A stretch of DNA of 64,000 bases, from positions 2,046,001 to 2,110,000 of the forward strand of contig NZ_CP129235.1 of NCBI RefSeq assembly GCF_030413635.1. The letters are read 5' to 3'. The DNA is from Planococcus shenhongbingii (GTDB lineage Bacteria > Bacillota > Bacilli > Bacillales_A > Planococcaceae). The notes beneath the pieces are model-generated. The model was given only the letters and a program-made list of their open reading frames with translations. It ran no database searches and was not told where the DNA came from. Both the position numbers and the translations under genes were made by a program. The first letter of the stretch is position 1, and every line of letters starts with the position of its first letter. Below are positions 9,185 through 17,822 of this stretch, piece by piece.

Positions 9185-9287
9185 AGCCTGAAACAGATAG
9201 ACTAGTGATAAAATTGCATTTCATTAGCAAAGTTTTGCTGAAATAGGCGTGTCTATACTAAATGAGGTTCGAAAAGGAGGTGCACAA

Positions 9288-9623
9288 ATGAAGTTCATCT
9301 CACAAACTTTATTATTCGGATTGCTTGTGTTGTCGCTTTCCGGCTGTATCGAACGGCCGGAAAATGAAATGGTACAGGAAACCGAACGAGCGGATCCAGC
9401 ATCCGGAATTGACTTGACCACTCAAATGAATGGCATCTTTGAAGGTTACGCTAACGAAGAAAAAGATGAAGTAATTATTGAGTTTGAAGGCCAAGAAAAA
9501 AACTATCCCATTGCCGAAGATGCCACTGGTAATTTTGATGCCATTAAAGAAGGAGACGCGATCGCTTTTTCCACAAAGACAGTGAAAGGCGAAGAATTGA
9601 TTGATACGCTGCGGAAAAAATAA
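9288..9623 (+). CDS. Small lipoprotein of unknown function
   Basis: A 111-residue secreted lipoprotein. The signal peptide ends in a lipobox (LSGC, Cys about residue 20), so the mature protein should be lipid-anchored outside the membrane. The mature part is acidic and short, with an EVIIEFEGQEKNYPI segment that could form a small beta domain. I do not recognise a family. The start at 9288 is fixed by AAGGAGG seven bases upstream; an in-frame ATG-like extension to 9249 has no ribosome binding site and would spoil the signal peptide. Confidence 0.8.
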   Translation: MKFISQTLLFGLLVLSLSGCIERPENEMVQETERADPASGIDLTTQMNGIFEGYANEEKDEVIIEFEGQEKNYPIAEDATGNFDAIKEGDAIAFSTKTVKGEELIDTLRKK

Positions 9624-9662
9624 AAAAACGAGAACTGCTGGCAATCAGCTTTTCTCGTTTTT
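9624..9662. terminator. Terminator between the lipoprotein and BASS transporter genes
   Basis: AAAAACGAGAA...TTCTCGTTTTT with an inner CTG..CAG pair. It can serve both converging genes. Confidence 0.85.
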
Positions 9663-9702
9663 AATATTAATAATTAAATAGTCTTTGGCAGCTAAAGAAT
9701 GT

Positions 9703-10692
9703 TTACTTCCCAGCTTTTACTGCTGAAGGAACTTTAGCAGCAGGAATCACAGCTGCATTGTCTTCCGGCACAGGCTTTTTCGACCAGATTGTCGCAAGAA
9801 TTGGGCCGGAGATGTTGTGCCAGATAGCTCCCCAAACACTTGGAAGCGCCGCAAGCGGACTAAAGTGGGCGGTAGCCAAGGCAACTCCCAGTCCGGAGTT
9901 CTGCATGCCGACTTCAATTGAAATGGCACGTCTGTCGTTTTCATTCAATCCGAGCGCCATTGCAGTTAGATAACCAAGCAATAAACCGAACCCATTATGC
10001 AGGAACACGGCGATAAAGACGATGAATCCAGCACTGACGACATTCGAAGCATTGGCTGCAGTCACTGCAGAAACAATGATCAAGATGGCCAGAACAGAAA
10101 TCAGCGGTACGATCGAGACGCTTTTTTCGACTGCTTTTGGGAAAAATCTTTGAACGATAAACCCTAAGGCAATTGGAATAATGATGACTTGGATGATGGA
10201 CATAAACATGGAAACCGGATCTACCGGCAGCCACTGCCCTGCCAATAAAAGAAGCAATAACGGTGTCATGATCGGCGCCAGCAAAGTGGACAACGATGTC
10301 ATGGCGACTGACAAGGCCAGATTCCCTTTGGCCAAATAAACCATCACATTGGAAGCAGTTCCTCCTGGGACGCATCCAAGAAGCACCAATCCGGCAGCTA
10401 ATTCCGGAGGCAATTTCAATAAATAAGCGATGGAAAAAGCGGCTAGCGGCATGATGATAAATTGGGCCGCTACTCCGATGATAACGGGGATTGGGCGCAT
10501 AAATACAATTTTAAAATCTACTGGTTTCAACGTCAACCCCATCCCGAACATGACGATTCCAAGCAAAATGGTGATATAACTTCCAAAAGGCAAGAAAGGG
10601 TCAGGAATGAGAAATGCCACAATCGCAATGGCAATCACCCATACAGCAAAATACTTACCGGCAAAAGCACTCAGTTTTTCAAGCAGTTTCAT
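9703..10692 (-). CDS. Bile acid:sodium symporter (BASS) family transporter
   Basis: A 329-residue integral membrane protein with about nine to ten helices. Family motifs seen are GIVMFGMGLTL, GLVLLGCVPGGTASNVMVYLAKGN (polar crossover helix) and EVGMQNSGLGVALA. BASS proteins move organic anions with Na+. The gene overlaps the upstream FAD-linked oxidase by ATGA (10690-10693 region), so the two are translationally coupled. By inference the transporter may import (or export) the oxidase's 2-hydroxyacid or its 2-keto product; bacterial and plastid BASS proteins include keto-acid carriers. Confidence 0.9.
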   Translation of the reverse strand: MKLLEKLSAFAGKYFAVWVIAIAIVAFLIPDPFLPFGSYITILLGIVMFGMGLTLKPVDFKIVFMRPIPVIIGVAAQFIIMPLAAFSIAYLLKLPPELAAGLVLLGCVPGGTASNVMVYLAKGNLALSVAMTSLSTLLAPIMTPLLLLLLAGQWLPVDPVSMFMSIIQVIIIPIALGFIVQRFFPKAVEKSVSIVPLISVLAILIIVSAVTAANASNVVSAGFIVFIAVFLHNGFGLLLGYLTAMALGLNENDRRAISIEVGMQNSGLGVALATAHFSPLAALPSVWGAIWHNISGPILATIWSKKPVPEDNAAVIPAAKVPSAVKAGK

Positions 10693-12092
10693 CAGAAGGC
10701 CTCCTTTTTCTCTGCTTTGACATTTTTATTTGGATTTAGCAGATTGTGCGGATCCAATGCTTGCTTGATTTTCTCCATTACTCGCAGCGCATCGCCGTGT
10801 TCTTGCTGCTGATATTTCTGTTTGCCGATGCCGACTCCATGTTCGCCGGTGCATGTGCCGCCTCGCTCAAGTGCGTAAAGAACAATCCGCTCGTTGAATT
10901 CGCCAGCTTTTGCTACTTCTTCTGCCTCATTCATATCCATCATCAGCAATATATGGAAGTTGCCGTCTCCGACATGGCCGACAATTCCGCCGATCAAATC
11001 CATACTTTCAAGGTTTTCACGGGCATGGGCAACGGCTCCTGCAAGTTCCGATATTGGCAAGCAGACATCGGTCACCATCATTTTCTTGCCTGGATAGCCG
11101 TGGATGAACGCATAAGCCAGATTGTGTCGGGCTTCCCATAATTTATTGCGGCTTGCCGTGTCCGTTTCGAACTGGATTTCCTGGCAGCCGTGTCCCAAAA
11201 CGATTTCATTCATAAATTCGACGTCTTGCTTTAATCCAGCCTCGTTTCCGTGGAATTCCAAAAACAGAGTCGGTTTTTCCTTGTAATTTGTTTCGCTGTA
11301 AAGATTGACTTGTTTGATCGATGGTTCATCGACAAGCTCTACACGGGCAACCGGAATCCCTGCTTGAAGAATGGAGACCACTGCTTCTACAGCATCATTG
11401 ACTGAAGGGAAAGATGCCCTTGCTGCAGACACATGTTCCGGAATGCCGTAAACACGCAATGTCATTTCAGTAAAACAGCCGAGCGTCCCTTCGGATCCAG
11501 TAAACAATCCGTTCAAGTGAAGGCCGGACGATGATTTAGCTGCCAAATTGCCGGTGTGGATGACCATTCCATCAGCAAGAACCACTTCCAAATCGCGCAC
11601 TTGGTCACGCATGACACCGTATTTGACCGAGGTGGTTCCGCTGGCATTTGTTGCTACCATGCCTCCAAGCGTGGCATCTGCTCCTGGGTCTACACTGAAA
11701 AACAACCCGTATTTTTTCAATTCCTTATTCAATTGGGTACGTGTCACACCTGGCTGCACTTTCACCAGAAAATCATGTTCTTTCACTTCCAGCACTTTGT
11801 TCATCAAGGAAAAATCGATTGTTATTCCCCCATTTACCGGAATAACGTGCCCTTCCAAGCTCGAACCAAGGCCAAAAGGAACAACGGGCACCTTGAATTC
11901 GTTGGAGATTTTCATGATTTGGCTGACCTGCTGGGTGGATTCAGGAAATACGACAATGTCCGGTAATTGCAGGGCATGATAAGATTCATCTTTGCCATGC
12001 AGTTCTCTTACCGTTTCATTAATCGTAACCTGTTCTTCTGTCAGTGCCGCTTTTAAGGCGTCCAGGACAACGGTGATGTTCTGTACGGTCAT
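10692..12092 (-). CDS. FAD-linked 2-hydroxyacid oxidase (GlcD / D-lactate dehydrogenase type)
   Basis: A 466-residue flavoprotein that oxidises a 2-hydroxyacid such as glycolate or D-lactate. The N-terminal FAD-binding type 4 domain shows PFGLGSSLEGHV, VDPGADATLGGMVATNASG and KYGVMRDQV. The C-terminal half has the substrate/cap domain with the terminal TGEHGVGIGK motif. AAGGAG precedes the ATG. It is a single-gene form without GlcE/GlcF neighbours. It heads a two-gene operon with the BASS transporter. A sigma-A-like promoter lies about 95 bp upstream. Confidence 0.92.
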   Translation of the reverse strand: MTVQNITVVLDALKAALTEEQVTINETVRELHGKDESYHALQLPDIVVFPESTQQVSQIMKISNEFKVPVVPFGLGSSLEGHVIPVNGGITIDFSLMNKVLEVKEHDFLVKVQPGVTRTQLNKELKKYGLFFSVDPGADATLGGMVATNASGTTSVKYGVMRDQVRDLEVVLADGMVIHTGNLAAKSSSGLHLNGLFTGSEGTLGCFTEMTLRVYGIPEHVSAARASFPSVNDAVEAVVSILQAGIPVARVELVDEPSIKQVNLYSETNYKEKPTLFLEFHGNEAGLKQDVEFMNEIVLGHGCQEIQFETDTASRNKLWEARHNLAYAFIHGYPGKKMMVTDVCLPISELAGAVAHARENLESMDLIGGIVGHVGDGNFHILLMMDMNEAEEVAKAGEFNERIVLYALERGGTCTGEHGVGIGKQKYQQQEHGDALRVMEKIKQALDPHNLLNPNKNVKAEKKEAF

Positions 12093-12183
12093 AATACTTC
12101 ACTCCTTAGGTATAACGATTTCCGGACTAACAAATAACAAACATTTAGAATCGGCTGATATTTCTGTCCGGCTAATAGTGTTC

Positions 12184-12211
12184 ATTATACATAATCATCT
12201 GAAAATTTCAA
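12184..12211 (-). promoter_or_regulatory. Sigma-A-type promoter of the oxidase/BASS operon
   Basis: On the minus strand TTGAAA (12206-12211) and TATAAT (12184-12189) are separated by 16 bases. They lie about 95 bp upstream of the oxidase start. Confidence 0.65.
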
Positions 12212-12310
12212 TGGAATAAAATATTAATATAATAATTTGCAGTCAAATTTTGTGTTGCACTGCCCTGCTCTTTTGAAACTCCATTTCAAGCTTGAAAATT
12301 CATTGCATAG

Positions 12311-12352
12311 AAAAAGACCCAATTATGCGTTTGATTGCATAAATGAGCCTTC
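12311..12352 (-). terminator. Terminator of the SGNH hydrolase gene
   Basis: Long minus-strand stem AAGGCTCATTTATGC with GCATAATTGGGTCTT (one mismatch, two G-T pairs), followed by a T run. Confidence 0.75.
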
Positions 12353-12368
12353 TCATATATAAACCTCA

Positions 12369-13070
12369 TTAAGAACGATCCGCCCTTTCAGGGGAATTAA
12401 TGATGATGCCGGTAGAACTCAGGGTTTTCATCAACAATTCGTGCATTAATTTATAGCCGGCATCATTCGGATGAATGGCATCAAGCCAAATTTCAGGATT
12501 CTTCCCCATAATTTCTGTTCGGGAAACAATCACATCTTTTTCGCCGATTGATGAATTCCATAAACGCAATAACAGATCAGTGAAACCAAAATACTGGACT
12601 TCTTTTTTCATCGAGTTGTACAAATTATTCTGTACAATTAAGATAGCTTCATTGAGCTCTCGGATGCGCTTGTATGTCTCCAGCAAGTTCTGGCGGAACG
12701 TCCGTTTAATGGAAGAAAATTGGCGCACGAGACCTTTTGCGCCGTATCCACGAAAGCCGTGCAGCAAATCGTTGCCGCCGATATTGATCAGAACCATATC
12801 AGCAGAAGCAATTGTTTTGTCCCATATGCCTGAACGCAGACGTTCTACCATTCCGTTGCTGGTTAAGCCGTTTATGCCCAAGTTTGTCACTTGGCTATTT
12901 TGAAAGGTTTCTTTCAAGTACTTTGCAATGCCGCCTTGTGTGCCATAGCCGTAAGCGACTGAATCTCCTAATAGTACAATGTGGTTTAAGTAAAGCATTT
13001 TTTTCTGCTTTTTTGGATTTGAGAAAGGCGCACCTGTCAAAAGGGCGCCAGGCTGAGAATTGGTTTTCAT
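12369..13070 (-). CDS. SGNH/GDSL-family hydrolase
   Basis: An esterase or lipase-type enzyme of 233 residues. Block I is LLGDSVAYG (catalytic Ser37), the Gly/Asn oxyanion block is NIGGNDLL, and the C-terminal block DAIHPNDAGY carries the catalytic Asp-x-x-His. No clear signal peptide precedes block I. The N-terminal 24 residues before MLYLNH are poorly conserved-looking, and the Shine-Dalgarno for either start is weak, so the start is uncertain. The substrate is unknown; carbohydrate esters and lipids are both common. Confidence 0.85.
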   Translation of the reverse strand: MKTNSQPGALLTGAPFSNPKKQKKMLYLNHIVLLGDSVAYGYGTQGGIAKYLKETFQNSQVTNLGINGLTSNGMVERLRSGIWDKTIASADMVLINIGGNDLLHGFRGYGAKGLVRQFSSIKRTFRQNLLETYKRIRELNEAILIVQNNLYNSMKKEVQYFGFTDLLLRLWNSSIGEKDVIVSRTEIMGKNPEIWLDAIHPNDAGYKLMHELLMKTLSSTGIIINSPERADRS

Positions 13071-13622
13071 TCTTCAACACGTCCCTTTCTAAGTGGATAT
13101 GCACTGATTTTATCACAAATATACGTGTTCGACGATGCAATCGCTTTGATAAAGTTGTGTAATATTCATGTCTATCTTCCCTTCTTTATTGCAAGCTATC
13201 CCATCTAAAATGATTAAGGAAAATAAATTAATATCAGTTTAGAAATTCAAGAAAATAATTGAAAAATGTGTATGTATTTTTCGATTTAAAAAGAACCGCT
13301 CGATGGAAACTCTTTTTGTATTTAAATCCAAATTACCCTAGCCATTTCTTCGAATTCCCTCTCTCTCTTTTTCCAAAAGCGGGAACTTCTTTAGTCGTTT
13401 ATCCTAAGAGGCAAAGGCAGCGCAGAATTTTTCTTCTTTAGTCTATTATAATCGTTTCCCTAAATAAGAACAAGTGTTCTGTCTCAAGAGTGAAAGTTGT
13501 TCAGAATAAAAAAAGCGTATGTGAATTATATAGCGTTGATCGCCCCACAAACGGTATTATTAGGAAAAAGACATACATTGAGAAGGCTTAAGAGAGTTAA
13601 TCATAAGAGATTGAGGTGCGCT
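13071..13622. other. Intergenic region, 552 bp
   Basis: AT-rich divergent intergenic region between the SGNH hydrolase and the acetyltransferase. A TATAAT-like box occurs near 13446 without a convincing -35. A frame open from 13497 runs into the acetyltransferase but has no ribosome binding site and no family-like content. I see no RNA gene. Confidence 0.6.
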
Positions 13623-14135
13623 ATGATATTCAGGAAAATCGAAGCAAAAGACATTAATGAAGCGGACGAGCTCTTCCGTGCTTGTCTGGCTGATTTGCTT
13701 GCTCGAGAAGGGTTCCATGATCAGGAATTATACGAAGAGGAAATTTACAGGCTTAATATAGCGGTAAGTAAGAGTTTACAGGAATCAGAAAACCAGTTTT
13801 ATATTGCCGAACAGAAAAGTCATATTCTAGGCACCATTGCCTTACAGTCTCCCGGGAATATGTTAAAGTCAATGGTTGAAGTGGAACCAGGGCAATTTGA
13901 AGTTGGATGCGTTTATGTACATCCTTCCTATCAGCGCGAAGGAGTAGGAGATTTTTTATTTCAAAATGCCATTATTCAACTGAACAGCTTAGGCAAAACA
14001 AAATTCTATTTGGATGCCGGCTTTTCAAGTTCCCAGCAGTACTGGTTGAAAAGACTAGGGACTCCCAGCTTTCTGATTGAAGATTATTGGGAACAAGGAA
14101 AACCGCATATGGTCTGGATTAAAGACATACTATAA
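13623..14135 (+). CDS. GNAT-family N-acetyltransferase
   Basis: A 170-residue acyl-CoA transferase. The acetyl-CoA-binding motif A is seen in VYVHPSYQREGVGDFLFQNAI (QREGVG loop). The start at 13623 is chosen because GAGGTG lies seven bases upstream; the longer in-frame extension to 13497 lacks a ribosome binding site. The C-terminal FYLDAGFSSSQQYWLKRLG resembles GNATs that act on small molecules rather than ribosomal proteins. The acceptor is unknown. Confidence 0.85.
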   Translation: MIFRKIEAKDINEADELFRACLADLLAREGFHDQELYEEEIYRLNIAVSKSLQESENQFYIAEQKSHILGTIALQSPGNMLKSMVEVEPGQFEVGCVYVHPSYQREGVGDFLFQNAIIQLNSLGKTKFYLDAGFSSSQQYWLKRLGTPSFLIEDYWEQGKPHMVWIKDIL

Positions 14136-14160
14136 GCTGCCTTTTAAAAAAGGTAGCTTA
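14133..14160 (+). terminator. Hairpin after the acetyltransferase gene
   Basis: TAAGCTGCCTTTT pairs with AAAAGGTAGCTTA. The T run after it is poor (TATTGATTC), so it may be a weak terminator or an RNA-stabilising hairpin. Confidence 0.45.
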
Positions 14161-14495
14161 TATTGATTCTATCCTTTTAACCGGTATTTTTAAAACAGCG
14201 CGAAATTAGCGCATCTGTGCAGCAGCGTTTTTTTCGGTATGCTTCCCTGTCCGCTCCCGCAGCAACTCTTCTTCTAGAACATCCTCCCACCATTCAAACC
14301 ACTGATCTTGAATAATGCAAGACATACACAACCGAACCACAAAAAACTTTTGCTCTTTTTCAGTCGTCAGAATATCCCTGGCTTTCGCGATAAATCACTG
14401 TTAGTATGATATGAGCTTTAAGCCTCTTGCTTGCTTTTGCGGTATTATTGGCTTATTCTTCAGAATTAAGAAAGTTTATCAAATGAGGTATAACA
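14136..14495. other. Intergenic region, 360 bp
   Basis: Holds the acetyltransferase hairpin, the coding-like minus-strand remnant (14206-14394) and, near its right end, the leader of the VTT protein gene with GAGG before ATG 14496. Nothing else is recognised. Confidence 0.55.
14206..14394 (-). pseudogene. Short coding-like remnant or small ORF
   Basis: A 62-codon open stretch, with a TGA immediately upstream and no good start codon or Shine-Dalgarno. The peptide looks coding, with an aromatic/acidic core (QDQWFEWWEDVLEEELLRER) and a Cys pair (CMSC). A GTG or ATG about 20 codons in could start a roughly 40-residue protein. It is more likely the 3' end of a decayed gene. Confidence 0.3.
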
Positions 14496-15071
14496 ATGGA
14501 GCAATTCGAATATACGTTAGAAACTTTTATAGAAGGATTTGGTTGGCTGGCCCCGCTCCTTTTTGTGCTATTGCATTTATTGCGGCCTCTTTTGTTTTTG
14601 CCCGTTATTTTGGTCTGTGTGATCGGCGGTTTGGTTTTCGGTTTTTGGGAAGGGGCTTTATTGTCTTTTATCGGTCTTTCATTAATGAGTCTGGTGTCGT
14701 ATTTGCTGGTCAATAAATTTCCTAAATTCCGGAAAAAAATGTCTGAATTAAAAAACCGGATGTTTTCAGACCGCAAAATTTCAGTAGGCCAAGTGATGAT
14801 TTTGCGCATTATGCCGTTTGTCCATTTCCACTTGCTTTCTCTTTATTTAATGGAAATGACCAAAACCCGCAAGGAATATATGTATTATTCTATGCTGGGC
14901 TTGATTGCACCGGCTATCATTTATACGGCATTCGGTGAAGCAATTACGGAATTCCCCTGGTACGTAAGCTTGACTTTATTCCTAGTGTTGGCGTTGGTTT
15001 ATGTGGTCATTGGAAAAATGAATCAAGTACGATTGAATGTGGGTCTAACGAATCCAAAAAAGCGCACCTGA
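14496..15071 (+). CDS. VTT-domain (TVP38/TMEM64-like, DedA-related) membrane protein
   Basis: A 191-residue integral membrane protein. The VTT/SNARE-associated core is recognised by LLFLPVILVCVIGGLVFGFWEGALLS followed by the re-entrant/long-helix region MILRIMPFVHFHLLSLYLMEMTKTRKEYMYYSMLGLIAPAIIYTAFGE. Some VTT/DedA proteins act as lipid scramblases or flippases; no specific role can be given here. GAGG lies seven bases before the ATG. It converges on the YuiD-like gene with a shared terminator. Confidence 0.82.
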   Translation: MEQFEYTLETFIEGFGWLAPLLFVLLHLLRPLLFLPVILVCVIGGLVFGFWEGALLSFIGLSLMSLVSYLLVNKFPKFRKKMSELKNRMFSDRKISVGQVMILRIMPFVHFHLLSLYLMEMTKTRKEYMYYSMLGLIAPAIIYTAFGEAITEFPWYVSLTLFLVLALVYVVIGKMNQVRLNVGLTNPKKRT

Positions 15072-15092
15072 ATCGGGACGCTTTTTTGGATT
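15051..15092. terminator. Bidirectional terminator, VTT gene / YuiD-like gene
   Basis: AATCCAAAAAAGCG pairs with CGCTTTTTTGGATT around a 14-base loop. It overlaps the last codons of the VTT gene and lies immediately after the YuiD-like gene. Confidence 0.9.
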
Positions 15093-15653
15093 TTATTTTT
15101 TTGCGGGCACATAAATTTCATTTGACTCGATACGGAATTTAGCGCCTTCTTTTCTGCGTTCTCTTCTCTTTTGTCTGCGTTCATCATTTTCAATTTTGGC
15201 AGAAACAAGTCCGAACAATACACCGAATATAGCCCCGCCTAAAACTTCTATCGGCTGATGGCCAAGAATCTCTTTCAACTCTTTTTCCCGTCTTTCGAAT
15301 TCAAGGCTTGGAAATTCTCCTGTCAGGGAAACGAAACTGTCTTCTAGATCGTTGACCAGATGAGCAATTTCTCCAGTATGGCGCCGGATTCCTTGCGCGT
15401 CATACATAACAATGGTGCCGAAAACTACAGCTAATGCCGTTTCGGTATGTCCTGTGCCTTTATTCGCTGCCACATAAGCAGCAAGTGCTGAGACGCCAGC
15501 TGAATGGGAACTTGGCATGCCGCCAGTCGTAAAGGCTTGTTTCCAATCCCATTTTCCAGTCAAGTTCTTATGAGTCAGCACTTTTAATGCTTGTGCAATG
15601 CCAATAGCTGAAAGTGAGGTCGCTATTCCTCTGTTCATTTGCTGTAATTCCAT
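15093..15653 (-). CDS. Divergent PAP2 family protein (YuiD-like, DUF212)
   Basis: A 186-residue membrane protein of the divergent PAP2 family. Signature segments are GGMPSSHSAGVSALAAYV and MYDAQGIRRHTGEIAHLVN, which correspond to phosphatase motifs of the PAP2 superfamily, plus GHQPIEVLGGAIFG. The C-terminal basic/charged tail (EDERRQKRRERRKEG-like) extends beyond the usual roughly 155-residue core. It is probably a membrane lipid phosphatase homologue; activity has not been established for this branch as far as I know. GAGGGAT precedes the ATG. Confidence 0.88.
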   Translation of the reverse strand: MELQQMNRGIATSLSAIGIAQALKVLTHKNLTGKWDWKQAFTTGGMPSSHSAGVSALAAYVAANKGTGHTETALAVVFGTIVMYDAQGIRRHTGEIAHLVNDLEDSFVSLTGEFPSLEFERREKELKEILGHQPIEVLGGAIFGVLFGLVSAKIENDERRQKRRERRKEGAKFRIESNEIYVPAKK

Positions 15654-15876
15654 ATCCCTCGTCCTCCACTCTGCATCTAAAATAACTTGCCACTCTTAAG
15701 TTTCAAGTCTATTTCTTTTTATTACCCTAACTCTGCCCCCTTTATGCAGAAATTGAAGAAAAAGCGCTGCATCAATACCCTTTTGATAAAAATATAATAT
15801 TTATATGAAAATTTGATTTAATAATTTGTAAATCGGGGTAAAGGTTGAGTAAAAAAGAAGAAAGGAGGAGATTCAG

Positions 15877-16278
15877 TTGAGACATATACTTGCATTGGCT
15901 ATTAAATTCGTTATGATTGCAGCAGTCTTATTAATCATTTTAACCGGTTTTTTTGACATTTCATTTGCGGATACGCTTTTGATCAGCTTGGCTTTAACTT
16001 TAATTGCGTATGCGATGGGAGATTTGATGATTTTCCGCAGATCAGGCGAACGCTCGGAACAAACGAAACGCAACTCACTTGCCACTATCGCAGATGTAGC
16101 GGTTGCCATTCTGGTGATTTGGCTTGTGGGAGAAGCGCTTGTTCCAAGCACTGCAGATGTGATTACACCGGCAATCATCTCAGGTATTTTTATTGGGTTA
16201 GGCGAATGGTATTTCCATCAATTTTTGGACAGCCAAGTGTTCCGTGACAGAAATCGCCGCAGAAGTTCTGCAACTTAA
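15877..16278 (+). CDS. YndM-like membrane protein (DUF2512)
   Basis: A 133-residue protein with four hydrophobic segments and a short cytosolic loop (RRSGERSEQTKRN) after the second or third, matching the DUF2512/YndM layout. Function unknown. The start is TTG at 15877, decided by AAGGAGG with an 8-base spacer; no ATG is available at that spacing. The C-terminus is Arg-rich. Confidence 0.82.
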   Translation: MRHILALAIKFVMIAAVLLIILTGFFDISFADTLLISLALTLIAYAMGDLMIFRRSGERSEQTKRNSLATIADVAVAILVIWLVGEALVPSTADVITPAIISGIFIGLGEWYFHQFLDSQVFRDRNRRRSSAT

Positions 16279-16306
16279 TGAACCATAGTTAAAGCATTTC
16301 AATGCT

Positions 16307-16347
16307 AAAAAGGGTCCTGGAATAATTATTCCAGGACCCTTTTTTTA
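16307..16347. terminator. Bidirectional terminator, YndM-like gene / unknown gene
   Basis: Perfect stem AGGGTCCTGGAATAATTATTCCAGGACCCT flanked by A and T runs (written here as one palindrome centred near 16326). Confidence 0.93.
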
Positions 16348-16359
16348 ATAAGCATAAAA

Positions 16360-16782
16360 TTATACCCATGTCCGATCCAACTGGAACTCTATATTATCGA
16401 TGACTTGCAAAGCAGAAGCAAGACGTGCAGCAAAATTTTCTGGCGGCTCCATCGATTCGATATTTACTGCGATAATATGTGGATTTTCTACTTGCCACTG
16501 GCGAAACGAAGTGGGAAAAGTAATTTCGTGTTCGATTAAAGCAGAATTGAAAGCCTTCAACTCTTCCGGCAACAAAAGAATTTCGGCTTTATTAAATGCA
16601 ATTCCGTTGCCATGCATCCGCTTAAAAAAAATATCCAGCTCAAGGGTGCAAGTAAAACAGACGTTTTCTGTGCATATTTGAAGTGTTCTATTCTTTTTAA
16701 TGATGTATTTATCAGAATTCCCTTCCACTTCTGCATCTAAAAGATGTCCTACTTTTTCTGCCACTGTTTCCACTAGCTGCAT
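16360..16782 (-). CDS. Conserved-looking hypothetical protein
   Basis: A soluble protein of about 140 residues that I do not recognise. It contains a Cys pair region (ICTENVCFTC), an LPEELKAFNSALIEH segment and a C-terminal NIEFQLDRTWV. The start is taken at the ATG that has GGAAGGA nine bases upstream (MQLVETVAEKV); a longer in-frame start lacks correct spacing. Codon use matches the neighbours. It shares a terminator with the YndM-like gene and is followed upstream by an acetyltransferase gene. Confidence 0.6.
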   Translation of the reverse strand: MQLVETVAEKVGHLLDAEVEGNSDKYIIKKNRTLQICTENVCFTCTLELDIFFKRMHGNGIAFNKAEILLLPEELKAFNSALIEHEITFPTSFRQWQVENPHIIAVNIESMEPPENFAARLASALQVIDNIEFQLDRTWV

Positions 16783-16863
16783 AACATCCATTCCTTCCAA
16801 ATTTCGATTTAAACATCTTTTTTCTCGATTTATGCGGACTTGATCATTTCTGCTAGGCTTCGG

Positions 16864-17289
16864 TCAGTGATTACTTTTTTCAACTTTCTTGCACATCTCC
16901 ACAAATTCTTTCGTCTCTTCTGAAGCCCGAATTTCTCGAGGTTCGAGAATTTGTTGGATTTTTTCTACCATGGCCCGTCCAATGCCTTCACCTCTATAGG
17001 ATGGCATCACTGAAATATGATGAACTGTGAAATGGGAATCCTCCAGCTCTACACCGATCAATCCGATGAAATCATCCCCTTTTCTCCAAAGGTATAAATG
17101 GCAATCGGTATTCTCTTCGTATTTTTGTATCGTTTGCTTTAATTTTTTCAGGTCTTTCTCTCCCGGCATAAAAGAAAGCAAACCCATGGCGATTTTTTCA
17201 CATGATTTTTTGTACCTGATTAACATTCTGGAGAACCTCATTTCCATATTGTTGATCTCTTGAACTTTTTTTTGAAGTGCTGAAGCCAA
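16864..17289 (-). CDS. GNAT-family N-acetyltransferase
   Basis: An acetyltransferase of about 141 residues. The acetyl-CoA motif is VHHISVMPSYRGEGIGRAMVEKIQQ, with R-G-E-G-I-G as the pyrophosphate loop. I place the start at TTG 17289 because AGGAGGG lies 8 bases upstream; an ATG at 17328 has no ribosome binding site. The segment YLWRKGDDFIGLIGVELED is the usual beta2-beta3 hairpin (RibT-like GNATs look similar). The acceptor is unknown. Confidence 0.75.
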   Translation of the reverse strand: MASALQKKVQEINNMEMRFSRMLIRYKKSCEKIAMGLLSFMPGEKDLKKLKQTIQKYEENTDCHLYLWRKGDDFIGLIGVELEDSHFTVHHISVMPSYRGEGIGRAMVEKIQQILEPREIRASEETKEFVEMCKKVEKSNH

Positions 17290-17822
17290 AGTTCTTTCCC
17301 TCCTGCAAATTTTCTTTTCCTCATACATGGTTCAGTTCTGCACAATACCAGCAGGAGGAAAAAAAGAATTTATATCTTTATTTTCAAATGATTATGTAAA
17401 AAAGCGGAATAATTTACGAACCCAAAGACTTAAAGAAAAAACATATCGAAATAAAATTACATTCTAAAGTAACGGAGTTTTCTCAATTGTCTATATCTTA
17501 CTAAAATTTCATCAAATAAAAAAGGGAATTAATACCCAGAAAATTAAACAACGGCTGCTTAAATGACTAATTATTCAAAAAAACAGATAAATAACAGTAA
17601 AATATATCCTTTCAGAAAAACACAGCAGTTTAAATGATGGCATTCGAATTGCTTAACCTCTTGAAACGATTTGCAATGAGTGCCGGTTTGCCGGCATTTT
17701 ATAAGCGGCACAGAAAGAACATCTGCTAATTGATGGCTCTTCAAGATTCAAATTTCGTGTTCATTTATTGTTGCCGTGCTACTATTAATGGAGATATAGC
17801 ATGAAAGGAATGAAGATAGAGT
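17290..17822. other. Intergenic region, about 530 bp
   Basis: Very AT-rich divergent region. Near 17681-17700 a small hairpin (TGCCGG TTTG CCGGCA then TTTTAT) looks like an orphan plus-strand terminator with no recognisable gene before it. No other feature is supported. Confidence 0.5.

Noticed and set aside
13497..13622. N-terminal extension of the acetyltransferase
   Set aside because: No ribosome binding site; the Shine-Dalgarno and GNAT homology start at 13623.
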